Position numbers and translations under genes: made by a program
NCBI RefSeq assembly: GCF_002261425.1
Contig: NZ_NEVJ01000003.1
Span: 2,418,001 to 2,482,000, forward strand
Source: Bordetella genomosp. 9
GTDB lineage: Bacteria; Pseudomonadota; Gammaproteobacteria; Burkholderiales; Burkholderiaceae_B
Direction of reading: 5' to 3'
DNA length: 64,000 nucleotides
Shown here: positions 9,478-18,349 of the stretch, in pieces
Layout of the letters: each line of letters opens with the position of its first letter
Position numbering within the stretch: the stretch's first letter is position 1
The notes under the pieces: model-generated
Told to the model about the DNA's origin: nothing
Database searches by the model: none
The model's input: the letters and a program-made list of their open reading frames with translations, nothing else

Positions 9478-10733
9478 GCGGCCTCCCGGGCGGCGACGCC
9501 CGCGGTGCGCAGCATGGCGCGCAGCAGCACGTTGCAGCCGGCCTCCAGATGCTCCGGACGGGCGTCCTCGATTTCGTTATGGCTGATGCCGTCCTTGCAG
9601 GGCACGAAGAGCATCGCGGTGGGCGCGACGCGCGCCAGGTAGACCGCGTCGTGCCCCGCGCCGCTGACGATGTCCATGCAGGACAGGCCCAGCTGGCCGG
9701 CGCCGTCCTTCAGGGCGTCCAGCAGCGCGGCATCGAAGGGCTGCGGGGGGAAGTAGACGACTTCACGCACGTCGACCTCGACGCCCGGCAGCGCCGCGCA
9801 ATAGTCGCGCAGCGCCGCCGTCATGGCCGTCAGCGTCGCGTCATCGGCGGCGCGCAGGTCCACCGTCAGCTGCACGCGGCCCGGAATCACGTTGCGCGAG
9901 TTGGGATAGGTATCCAGGCAGCCGACCGTGCCGCGTGCGTGCGGCGCGTGATCCAGCGCAATGCGGTTCACCTGCCCGACGATGCCGGCCGCCGCCAGCA
10001 GGGCATCGTGGCGCAGCTCCATGGGGGTCGGTCCGGCGTGGGCCTCCATGCCGGTGACGGTCACGTCGAACCAGCGCTGCCCGAGCGCGCCGCGCACCAG
10101 GCCGATGGTCGTATCCCTGGCCTCCAGGATGGGGCCTTGTTCGATATGGGCTTCGAAATACGCGGCGACGGGGCTGCCGCCCACGGGTTCCGGGCCGGCA
10201 TGGCCGATCGCCGCCAGGGCCTCGGCCACGCTGGTGCCGTCGCGGTCGCGCTGCGCCAGGGCATGCGCCAGCGTGAAGGCGCCGGCGTAGACGCCCGAGC
10301 CCATCATGACGGGGACGAAACGCGAGCCTTCCTCGTTGGTCCAGACCACGACTTCGATGGGCGCTTCGGTGACGATGCCGTGCGCGTGCAGGGTACGCAG
10401 CACTTCGATGCCCGCCAGCACGCCGTAGTTGCCGTCGAACTTGCCGCCGGTGGGCTGGGTATCGATATGGCTGCCGGTCATCACCGGCGGCAGGTCGTCG
10501 CGCCGGCCCGCGCGGCGCATGAAGATGTTGCCGATGGCGTCGATGCGCACGGCGCAGCCCAGTTCGCGCGCCCATTGCATGACCAGCTCGCGGCCCTGGC
10601 GGTCCAGGTCGGTCAGCGCCAGGCGGCGCACGCCGCCCTTGTCGGTGGCGCCGATGCGCGCCAGCGCCATCAGCGACGCCCACAGGCGCGCGCCGTCGAC
10701 GCGGGGAAGGGATGCGGATTCAAGTTCTGGCAT
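9474..10733 (-). CDS. M20 family Zn-dependent amidohydrolase (hydantoinase/carbamoylase type)
   Basis: A 419-residue enzyme of the group that includes N-carbamoyl-L-amino-acid hydrolase, allantoate amidohydrolase and beta-ureidopropionase. The visible metal-site motifs are GSHIDTQPTGGKFDG (His89, Asp100), NEEGSRF (Glu134-Glu135), EAHIEQGP (His196) and a late GAGHDA. The frame continues upstream, but ATG 10733 is chosen because GGAAGA precedes it and the family begins here. It lies between the ATPase LivF and the M81 gene on the minus strand. The likely role is release of an amino acid or ammonia from an imported N-carbamoyl or amide compound. It is not specific enough to name. Confidence 0.87.
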   Translation of the reverse strand: MPELESASLPRVDGARLWASLMALARIGATDKGGVRRLALTDLDRQGRELVMQWARELGCAVRIDAIGNIFMRRAGRRDDLPPVMTGSHIDTQPTGGKFDGNYGVLAGIEVLRTLHAHGIVTEAPIEVVVWTNEEGSRFVPVMMGSGVYAGAFTLAHALAQRDRDGTSVAEALAAIGHAGPEPVGGSPVAAYFEAHIEQGPILEARDTTIGLVRGALGQRWFDVTVTGMEAHAGPTPMELRHDALLAAAGIVGQVNRIALDHAPHARGTVGCLDTYPNSRNVIPGRVQLTVDLRAADDATLTAMTAALRDYCAALPGVEVDVREVVYFPPQPFDAALLDALKDGAGQLGLSCMDIVSGAGHDAVYLARVAPTAMLFVPCKDGISHNEIEDARPEHLEAGCNVLLRAMLRTAGVAAREAA

Positions 10734-10771
10734 GTTTTCGTCTTCCAAGAATTGCCGGGCGTGGCGCCGGC

Positions 10772-11466
10772 TCACACGCCGACGCCCAGATAGCGGTCCT
10801 TGACCGCGTCGTTGGCCGCGAAATCGGCGTTGCTGCCTTCGTACACGATAGCGCCCTGTTCGATGATGTAGTGGCGATCCGCCAGCTGCGTGCAGACTTC
10901 CAGGTTCTGCTCCACCAGCAGGATGGGCACGCCCTGCCCCCGGATGAGCTTGAGTTGCGCGACGATTTCCTCGACGATCACCGGGGCCAGGCCTTCGACC
11001 GGCTCGTCCAGCATCAGCAGGCGCGGATGGTTCATCAGGGCGCGGCCGATCGCCAGCATCTGCTGTTCGCCGCCGGACAGCTGGGCGCCGCCGTTGCGGC
11101 GCCGCTCCTTCAGGCGCGGGAAAATGCGGTAGATGTCCGCCAGCTGCCACGGCGACGCGCGACGCGCGCCCAGCAACAGGTTTTCTTCCACCGTCAGCAG
11201 GCGGAAAATGCCGCGGTGTTCAGGTACCAGGCACAGGCCCTTGCCCGCCACGCGATGGGCCGGCAGCCCGCCCACCGCCGCGCCGTCGAAACGGATGTCG
11301 CCGCGTGCCGGACGCAGCGCGCCGGCAATGGTCTTGAGCGTGGTCGATTTGCCGGCGCCGTTGCGGCCCAGCAGGGTCACGAGCTCGCCGTCGTCCACGG
11401 CCAGCGACACGCCCTGCAGGATATGGCTTTTCCCGTAATACGCGTGCACGTCGCGCAGTTCCAGCT

Positions 11467-11470
<4 letters not shown>
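10772..11470 (-). CDS. livF: Branched-chain-type ABC importer ATPase LivF
   Basis: A 232-residue ATPase with Walker A GRNGAGKS, signature LSGGEQQ and Walker B LLMLDEP. The stretch EPVEGLAPVIVEEI is characteristic of LivF proteins. It pairs with LivG to drive the LivHM permease. The start at 11470 overlaps the LivG stop by four bases; the longer open frame upstream is only the antisense or out-of-frame reading of LivG. The substrate of this importer is probably an amino acid derivative, given the M20 and M81 hydrolases encoded directly downstream. Confidence 0.93.
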
Positions 11471-12230
<760 letters not shown>

Positions 12231-12234
<4 letters not shown>

Positions 12235-13208
12235 CGCGTTTCCTTGTCGCGCCGCCTGGCCGGCCACCATCGTTCGGCCAGTCCCCACAGGCCCTTGTGC
12301 ATGAACAGGCTGACGGCGATCAGCAGGAAGCCCAGCAGCATCAGCCAGCGCGGCCACAAGGTGGACAGCCAGTCCGACACCAGCACGTAGAACGCCGCGC
12401 CCAGTACGGAGGCGAACAGGTTGCCGGTGCCGCCGATCACCGTCATCACCAGGATCATCTCGCTGGTGTGGTATTCGATATTGGATAGCGGCGCGATGCC
12501 CGTCATCAACGCGTGAAAGGCGCCGGCCAGCGCGGTGACCGCGCCCGACAAGGCGAACACCGCCAGCTTCAGCGCGCGCGTGTCGTAGCCGACGGCACGG
12601 GCGCGCGCTTCGTTTTCGCGGATGGCCAGCAACGTGCGGCCGAACACCGAATCGGTGACCCGCTGCAGCAGCCAGAACACCAGCAGGAAGCAGACGCCCA
12701 CCAGCGTATAGAAGCGCCAGGGCGTGTCCAGGCGCATCAGGGTCAGGCGGCCCAGCGCCAGGGCGGGACGCGGGATGTCCAGCAGGCCGTTGTCCCCGCC
12801 CGTCCACGACGGCAGGCTGTACGCCAGGAAATAGAACATCTGCGCGAAGGCCAGCGTCAGCATGACGAAGTAGGTGCCGCGCTGGCGGATGGCGAACCAG
12901 CCGACCAGGCCCGCGGTCGCCGCGCCGACGGCGATGGACGCCAGCACGGCGGCCGGCAGCGGCAGGCCGGCCCGCGTCATCAGGATGCCGACGGCGTAGC
13001 TGCCCATGCCGAAGAAAATCCCCTGCCCGAAGGACAGCAGGCCCGTATATCCCAGGAGCAGATTGCAGCCCAGGACGGCCAGGGCGTAGACCAGCACTTC
13101 GGTGGCCAGGGTGCCGGATTCCAGCACGGCGGGCAGCAGCAGCACCACCCCCGCCGCGAGCAGCAGGCCGGCGTGGCCGCGCATCCGTTCGACCATGCGC
13201 GGCATCAT
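12231..13208 (-). CDS. livM: Branched-chain-type ABC importer permease LivM
   Basis: A 325-residue inner-membrane permease with about nine to ten helices. The LivM hallmark RENEARARAVGYD is present in the cytoplasmic coupling region, as is GYTGLLSFGQGIFFG near the N-terminus. The start reads ATGATG at 13208-13203, overlapping the LivH stop; either Met could be used and the difference is one residue. It forms the heterodimeric channel with LivH. Confidence 0.92.
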
Positions 13209-14062
13209 CCTCTCCCCAGCAGGCCGTGCGGACGCAGCAGCAGCACCGCCGCCATCGCCACATAGATCATCAGCCGCGCGCCTTCCGGCCACAGGGTGCT
13301 CATGACGCTCTGGACGATGCCGATCAGCAGCCCGCCCGCCAGCGCGCCGCCGAAGCTGCCCATGCCGCCGACCACCACGATGACGAAGGCCACGCCCAGC
13401 GCCTCCAGGCCCATGAAGGGATCGACACCGCGGATCGGCGCGGCCAGTGCGCCGGCCAGCGCCGCCGTGCCCGCGCCCAGCGCGAACACCAGGCCGAATA
13501 CGCGATAGACGTTGATGCCCAGCAGCGACACCATTTCGGCCGATTCGCTGCCCGCGCGCACGGCGCTGCCCAGGCGCGTGCCTTCCAGCAGCCACCACAG
13601 CAACAGCGCGAATACCGCGGTGAAGGCGATGACGAACAAGCGGTATTTCGGATAGATGAAGCCGCTCCACATCACCACGCCCTGCAGGGCGTCCGGGGTG
13701 GCGACGTTGTCGCCCAGCGGGCCCCAGGCCACGATGACGGCCTCCTGCAGCACCAGGGCCAGGCCCACCGTGATCAGGATATGGAACTCGTGCGGCTGGT
13801 CGTAGACGCGCCGCAACAGCGTGCGTTCCGCCAGCCAGGCCAGCAGGGCCACCAGCAGCGGCACGACCGCCAGCGCCAGCCAGAAATCCAGGCCCCATGC
13901 CACCGCCTGGTAGCAGAAATAGGCGCCCAGCAGATAGAAGGCGCCGTGCGCGAAGTTGACGAAGCGCAGCAGCCCGAAAATGATGGACAGCCCCACCGCC
14001 AACAGGAAATACAGCATCCCGATGCCGATGCCGTTGACGACTTGCAGCAGGTAGACGTTCAT
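13205..14062 (-). CDS. livH: Branched-chain-type ABC importer permease LivH
   Basis: A 285-residue inner-membrane permease. It shows the LivH features GIGIGMLYFLLAVGLSIIFG at the N-terminus, RAGSESAEMVSLLGINV in the coupling loop and GGMGSFGGALAGG near the C-terminus. It begins 16 bp after the binding-protein gene and is translationally linked to LivM by an ATGA overlap. Confidence 0.93.
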   Translation of the reverse strand: MNVYLLQVVNGIGIGMLYFLLAVGLSIIFGLLRFVNFAHGAFYLLGAYFCYQAVAWGLDFWLALAVVPLLVALLAWLAERTLLRRVYDQPHEFHILITVGLALVLQEAVIVAWGPLGDNVATPDALQGVVMWSGFIYPKYRLFVIAFTAVFALLLWWLLEGTRLGSAVRAGSESAEMVSLLGINVYRVFGLVFALGAGTAALAGALAAPIRGVDPFMGLEALGVAFVIVVVGGMGSFGGALAGGLLIGIVQSVMSTLWPEGARLMIYVAMAAVLLLRPHGLLGRG

Positions 14063-14078
14063 GTAGCCGGCAACGGAA

Positions 14079-15278
14079 CTACAGCTTGCAGCCGGTCTGG
14101 TCCACGGGCAGGAAGGATTTGCCGGCGCTGAGGATATCGGCGTAATCGTCCTTGTCCTTCATCGCCTTCTTGGCCTTGCCGCGCAGCAGGTAGTAGTTCT
14201 TGAGCACCTGGTGGTCCTGCGCGCGGATTTCCTCGTCGCCGGTCAGGCCCGTGTATTTCATGCCTTCGAGCACCGGGATGACTTTGGCGGGATCGTCGCT
14301 GCCGGCCTTGGCGATGGCGTCGATCAGGATCTTGGTACAGATGTAGGAACCGGCCAGGCTGTAGTTGGGGTTCGACTTGAAGGTGTCCTGCGTGCGCTTG
14401 ACCAGGTCCTTGTTGCCGGGGCTGTCGATGCCGTGCCAATACTGCGCGCCGAAGTACACGCCTTCGCACAGGTCGGCGCCCAGCGATTCGAACTGCTCCA
14501 GGCCCGAGGCCCAGGCCATCAGGATGGTGGTGTTCTGCTTCATGCCGAAGCTGACCGCCTGGCGCAGGGCGTCGGAAGACTGCGAGCCGAAGTTCAGCAG
14601 CAGCAGCACGTCCGGCTTGGCGGCCATGGCGTTGGTCAGGTAGCCGCTGAATTCCTTTTCCGTCAGCGAGTGGTAGCTGTTGCCGACGTGTTCGATGCCC
14701 TTTTCCTTGAAGATATTCTTGGCGGCATTGAGCAGGCCGTCGCCGAACACGTATTGCGGCGTGATGGTGTACCAGCGCCTGGCCTTCGGCAGCGTGGCGA
14801 TCAGCGGCCGCACCGTCTGTTCGATCGCGCCGTAGGTGGGCACCGACCAGCGGAACGTGGACTTGTTGCAGTCGGAGCCGGTGATCTCGTCGGCGCCGGC
14901 GGTGGTGATGAACACGCCGCCGCCCTTCTGCACTTCCTTGCCCATGGCCAGGGCTTCCGACGACAGGATGCCGCCGGCGAAGTAACGCGCGCCCTTCTGC
15001 TGCGCGAGTTCCTGCACCTTGCGCACGGCGGTGGCCGGCTTGCCTTCGGTGTCCAGGGTCGTATAGGCCAGGGGGCGGCCCAGCAGCTGGCCGTACTGCT
15101 CGATGGCCAGCTTCATGCCCAGGTCGGCGTATTTGCCGTTGGCGGCGAAGGGGCCGGACATGGGCACGGGGCAGCCGAACTGGATCGCCTGGGCGGCCTG
15201 CGCATAGGCGTCGCGCAGCGACAGGGATCCGGGCAGCGCCGACAACGCGGCGAGTTTGAGTAGGTCGCGACGGTTCAA
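14079..15278 (-). CDS. ABC importer periplasmic binding protein (Leu/Ile/Val type), TTG start
   Basis: A 399-residue periplasmic receptor of the type I amino-acid/amide family (Peripla_BP_6). The N-terminus NRRDLLKLAALSAL...AYAQA is a signal peptide with a twin-arginine look, suggesting Tat export. Mature features include PMSGPFAANG and TTAGADEITG. The start must be TTG at 15278: an in-frame TAG lies three codons upstream, and GGGGA precedes the TTG at ribosome-binding distance. It is the first gene of the seven-gene operon, and the 18-bp palindrome sits 10 bp upstream of the start. The ligand may be an amino-acid amide, ureido acid or small peptide. Confidence 0.9.
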   Translation of the reverse strand: MNRRDLLKLAALSALPGSLSLRDAYAQAAQAIQFGCPVPMSGPFAANGKYADLGMKLAIEQYGQLLGRPLAYTTLDTEGKPATAVRKVQELAQQKGARYFAGGILSSEALAMGKEVQKGGGVFITTAGADEITGSDCNKSTFRWSVPTYGAIEQTVRPLIATLPKARRWYTITPQYVFGDGLLNAAKNIFKEKGIEHVGNSYHSLTEKEFSGYLTNAMAAKPDVLLLLNFGSQSSDALRQAVSFGMKQNTTILMAWASGLEQFESLGADLCEGVYFGAQYWHGIDSPGNKDLVKRTQDTFKSNPNYSLAGSYICTKILIDAIAKAGSDDPAKVIPVLEGMKYTGLTGDEEIRAQDHQVLKNYYLLRGKAKKAMKDKDDYADILSAGKSFLPVDQTGCKL

Positions 15279-15288
15279 GGCATTCCCC

Positions 15289-15306
15289 TATTTATCATGA
15301 TAAATA
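15289..15306. promoter_or_regulatory. 18-bp perfect palindrome, candidate operator of the divergent GntR regulator
   Basis: The sequence TATTTATCATGATAAATA is a perfect palindrome in the 127-bp gap between the binding protein (start 15278) and the GntR gene (start 15406). It is immediately upstream of the GGGGA ribosome-binding site of the importer operon, so a bound repressor would block transcription or early elongation. FadR-type regulators usually bind such short AT-rich palindromes next to their own genes. It is assigned by position and symmetry only. Confidence 0.6.
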
Positions 15307-15405
15307 CGATGAACTGATAATATGGTTGGGCAATATTCCGCGTCAACACGGCAAGGCGTGGAATCATGACCGTAGTTTCCCTAGTGCCGCCGACAAGGAC
15401 ACCGC

Positions 15406-16233
15406 ATGCCTCGCGAAACCGCCACGCCGCCGCCAGCCGCGCCGGGCAAATCCAAGCGCGCCGACCTGGTGGCCGAGGAAATCAAGCGGCTGATCACCGA
15501 GCGCGACCTGCGGCCGGGCGACAAGCTGCCGCGCGAAAACGAGCTGCAGCAGTTGTTCGGGGTCAGCAAGAGCACCATGCGCGAAGCGCTGAAATCGCTG
15601 GAGGTACAGGGGTTGGTCACGATCAGCACCGGACCGGCCGGCGGCGGACGCATCGTCGAAGTCACGCTGGACCGGACCTTCCAGCTGATGCAGAACTACC
15701 TGTTCTTCAAGGAAGTCACGATCGACGACATCTATACGGTGCGCAAGATGCTGGAGCCGGAACTGGCGGCCGGGGCGGTGCCGCACCTGACCGACGCGGA
15801 CTTCGACGCGCTGATGCACAGCATAGAATGCTGCGATCCGTCTTCGGGCAAGACGGCGGACGTGGTGGCGCAGCGCAAGGAAGACCTGAACTTCCACGAC
15901 ATCCTCGCGATGGCGAATCCCAATCCTTTCCTGCGCTTCACCTGCCAGTTGATCAATGAAATGCTGCGGCAGCTGACGGTGTTCGAGAACGACACGCCCA
16001 CGCGCACGCAGCGGCGGTTTGGCGAGGCGAACGCGCACGTGCACCAGGCCATCGTGGACGCGGCACGCCAGCGCGACGTCGATACCGTACGGCGCCTGAT
16101 GGCCGAACACATGGTGGAAGCCTCGGGCTTCGTGAAGAAGCTGAACGGCAAGCTGCAGGGGCGCCTGATCCTGGATTCGGAGATGACGCGGCGCAATGCC
16201 GCCGCGCGGCGCGGCCTGGCGCGGCGTCGGTAA
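15406..16233 (+). CDS. FadR-subfamily GntR transcriptional regulator
   Basis: A 275-residue regulator. The winged helix-turn-helix spans about 15-90, with LRPGDKLPRENELQQLFGVSKSTMREAL, typical of GntR proteins. An all-helical FCD ligand-binding domain follows (about 115-245), with EPELA, LNFHDILAMA and HVHQAIVDA marking its metal- or acid-binding site. It is divergent from the importer operon and most likely controls it through the palindrome at 15289-15306, with the imported compound or a breakdown product as effector. Confidence 0.9.
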   Translation: MPRETATPPPAAPGKSKRADLVAEEIKRLITERDLRPGDKLPRENELQQLFGVSKSTMREALKSLEVQGLVTISTGPAGGGRIVEVTLDRTFQLMQNYLFFKEVTIDDIYTVRKMLEPELAAGAVPHLTDADFDALMHSIECCDPSSGKTADVVAQRKEDLNFHDILAMANPNPFLRFTCQLINEMLRQLTVFENDTPTRTQRRFGEANAHVHQAIVDAARQRDVDTVRRLMAEHMVEASGFVKKLNGKLQGRLILDSEMTRRNAAARRGLARRR

Positions 16234-16256
16234 ACTGACGCAAGGTCAAAATCGTT

Positions 16257-17678
16257 TTACCGGGAGACGTTCAGCCTGGCGCTTTTCCAGCGCTCCACGG
16301 CTTCAGGACTAAGCCCATAGCGTGAAGCATTGAATGCCTCCAATCGCGAAAGATCCGCGTTGACCAGTCCGACGATCCGGGAATGAAGCGCTGGGCCCGT
16401 CGCACCAGATTCAGGATGGGATTCATGGAAATCTCTCAACACGGTAGTGACCGCGTCTTCCGCCGACAGATTGCTTGCAACCACCAGATTGACCGCTGCC
16501 TTGATCTGCGGTCGCCAACGCACGATGGTGACGTCAGGTGCCGGCATCGTCGCCAGGACTTCGGCGTAATGCCGGGTCGATCTTGCATAGGCCCACGCGA
16601 ACAAGTCTCTTGCGATGCTGACGTCGTTGCTTTCATAAACAGCGAGCATGGCCTGGCTGTACACCGTCGTGTCAACGTCGATAAAAGAAAGCGGCGCGTG
16701 GTTTCGCAAAATCAGCGGAACGTTGGCCAGCAATCGGCCCATCCGTTTGTTGCCATCCTCGAACGGCTGCAGATATGGAATATTGACCCAGAGAAAAAAA
16801 GCAGCCTCGGATGGACTGTCGATCAGCATTCCTTTCTCGACGATCATCTGCAGATGTTCTTGAAGAAAGTGCGGCGACTGGCTAGGTAGATATGCCGTTC
16901 CTCCGATGGTCACCACGCGACGACGAATGGCGCCGAGTGCGTCCTCATTGGCGAGCAGCCCGGACATCAAAAGCCGGTGCATTTCAAAAACGATGGGTAT
17001 GCTCAAGCCAAACTCAGGCACCGTCTGCGCCATGAACTGGATCGTTTCCTTGTGGTTGAGCAGCATGATGGCATCGCGGTCGATATCGTGCGGCGCGCCC
17101 CCCGCTTTGTTGCCGTAGACCCGCGCGAAAAGTTCTCGCGTATCCGCCAGGCTGTAGTCATTGCCCTCGAGCTTCGAGGAAGACCAGGACATATCGATCA
17201 ACAGCGGCTCGAGGATGCGGCTCAGATAGGTTCCGGCGGGCTCCTGTTCCAGGGACTGTCGAGACATTTCGTCCAGGCGCGCCGCGAGCGTCTTACCCAG
17301 CAAGCTGCTTTCATTGGAAATGTAGGACCCAAGAAAAGCGGATTTGTAGCCGGACCGCGGCCGCGAAGACAAGGGCTTGGCGAGCTGCGCCAACGCGCGT
17401 GTGGCTGCTGGCGACCACGCTGGCGCCCAACCTGAAGCGGCCCGCGATTCAATATCGCCAGCGGCTTGCGAATCCGCATCCGCTGGCAGGTAGTACGTGG
17501 CAGGTCCACTGCCAATACGACGCAACCGCCCTTCTTCAATCGCTTTAGCCAGCCACCGATTGATGGTCGGACGGCTCACCGAAGGCAAAGCGTCAGCCAA
17601 TGCCGACGCCTTTACTCCGTCGGGGTGTTCGGCTGCCAGCGCAAGAAAACGGGATAGGATGGTCTCTCGACTTGCCAT
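16257..17678 (-). CDS. Fic-domain protein with N-terminal winged helix; catalytic His replaced by Gln
   Basis: A 473-residue protein. Residues about 1-65 form a winged helix-turn-helix (SALADALPSVSRPTINRWLAKAI). The helix S167-S-K-L-E171-G matches the (S/T)xxxE(G/N) inhibitory motif placed before the Fic core. The Fic motif, normally HPFx(D/E)GN(G/K)RxxR, reads Q304-PFEDGNKRMGR, so the catalytic His is Gln. Classical AMP transfer would not be expected; the protein may act by binding nucleotide or by another chemistry. Base composition is visibly less GC-rich than its neighbours, suggesting acquisition by transfer. No antitoxin-like partner is adjacent. The DNA-binding domain and the repeat just upstream suggest autoregulation. 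Confidence 0.85.
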   Translation of the reverse strand: MASRETILSRFLALAAEHPDGVKASALADALPSVSRPTINRWLAKAIEEGRLRRIGSGPATYYLPADADSQAAGDIESRAASGWAPAWSPAATRALAQLAKPLSSRPRSGYKSAFLGSYISNESSLLGKTLAARLDEMSRQSLEQEPAGTYLSRILEPLLIDMSWSSSKLEGNDYSLADTRELFARVYGNKAGGAPHDIDRDAIMLLNHKETIQFMAQTVPEFGLSIPIVFEMHRLLMSGLLANEDALGAIRRRVVTIGGTAYLPSQSPHFLQEHLQMIVEKGMLIDSPSEAAFFLWVNIPYLQPFEDGNKRMGRLLANVPLILRNHAPLSFIDVDTTVYSQAMLAVYESNDVSIARDLFAWAYARSTRHYAEVLATMPAPDVTIVRWRPQIKAAVNLVVASNLSAEDAVTTVLRDFHESHPESGATGPALHSRIVGLVNADLSRLEAFNASRYGLSPEAVERWKSARLNVSR

Positions 17679-17692
17679 GATTCCATCTCGTT

Positions 17693-17718
17693 TTGATAAG
17701 ATAGGATTATCTTATCAA
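17693..17718. promoter_or_regulatory. 26-bp inverted repeat, candidate Fic-protein operator
   Basis: Perfect 11-bp arms TTGATAAGATA (17693-17703) and TATCTTATCAA (17708-17718) flank a GGAT spacer. It lies 15 bp before the Fic start and 21 bp before the divergent HemJ-like gene, overlapping where both promoters should be. The nearest DNA-binding protein is the winged helix of the Fic protein itself. A short run of ATCAA direct repeats follows at 17723-17738. Confidence 0.65.
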
Positions 17719-17739
17719 TCAGATCAAATCAAATCAAAC

Positions 17740-18159
17740 ATGGATTTCGCGGTTCTCTACACCTGGACGAAGATTCTGCACGTCGCCGCGGCGTTCATCT
17801 TCGTCGCCGGCATCTCGGCCGTGTCGCTGATGCTGATCGCCGACCCGCCCGACGCCCCCAATGCCGCCGGCGCGGCGGCCAGGATGCGGCGCTGGCACCG
17901 CATCGTCACGACCCCCGCCATGATCCTGACCTGGATCCTCGGCATCGCCCTGGCGGTGCAGGGCCATTGGCTGGGCGATGGCTGGCTGCACGGGAAACTG
18001 GCCCTGGTCGTGCTGCTGTCGGCCATCCACGGCATCCAGGCACGGACCCTGCGCCGGCGCGCGGCGGGCAGGCACGCCGCCATGTGGCGGATCACCCCGC
18101 TGGTGGTCGCGATGGCGGTGATCGCCATACTTGCCCTGGTGGTGGTCAAGCCGTTCTGA
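17740..18159 (+). CDS. HemJ/CopD-like small integral membrane protein
   Basis: A 139-residue protein with four predicted helices. ILHVAAAF in helix 1, ILTWILGIALAV in helix 2-3 and WLHGKLALVVLLSAIHG in helix 3 resemble the HemJ (UPF0093) protoporphyrinogen oxidase and the related CopD membrane domain; the conserved His and Lys positions are present. The start is ATG 17740: an open frame continues upstream but would run through the inverted repeat and into the Fic gene. The assignment to HemJ rather than another CopD-superfamily protein is uncertain. Confidence 0.7.
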   Translation: MDFAVLYTWTKILHVAAAFIFVAGISAVSLMLIADPPDAPNAAGAAARMRRWHRIVTTPAMILTWILGIALAVQGHWLGDGWLHGKLALVVLLSAIHGIQARTLRRRAAGRHAAMWRITPLVVAMAVIAILALVVVKPF

Positions 18160-18181
18160 CGCTGTCCGGGCTTCGACCCAC

Positions 18182-18210
18182 GGTCGATACGTGGTCGATA
18201 CGTGGTCGAC
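18182..18210. repeat. Short tandem repeat, 11-bp unit
   Basis: GGTCGATACGT occurs twice in tandem (18182-18192, 18193-18203), followed by a partial third unit, in the gap between the HemJ-like gene and the efflux operon. No function is evident. Confidence 0.6.
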
Positions 18211-18283
18211 GCGGCTGCACAGTATGAAATCGCGCGGCCCCCTCGCCCGACGCCCACGGCGACCGCCGCCCCCGCGCTCATGT

Positions 18284-18303
18284 AACTGACAGGATTGTCA
18301 GTT
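18284..18303. promoter_or_regulatory. CusR/CopR-like box upstream of the RND efflux operon
   Basis: A perfect inverted repeat, AACTGACA-GGAT-TGTCAGTT, lies 46 bp before the first gene of the efflux operon. TGACA-N4-TGTCA closely resembles the boxes bound by CusR/CopR response regulators of metal-responsive two-component systems. A regulator of this class is encoded at the end of the same operon, so this is most likely its binding site and would give positive autoregulation of pump and sensor together. Confidence 0.65.
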
Positions 18304-18349
18304 CTCGGACAGGCTATCGTCCCGGCCCGCTTCGTACAGTGGCGGCATC

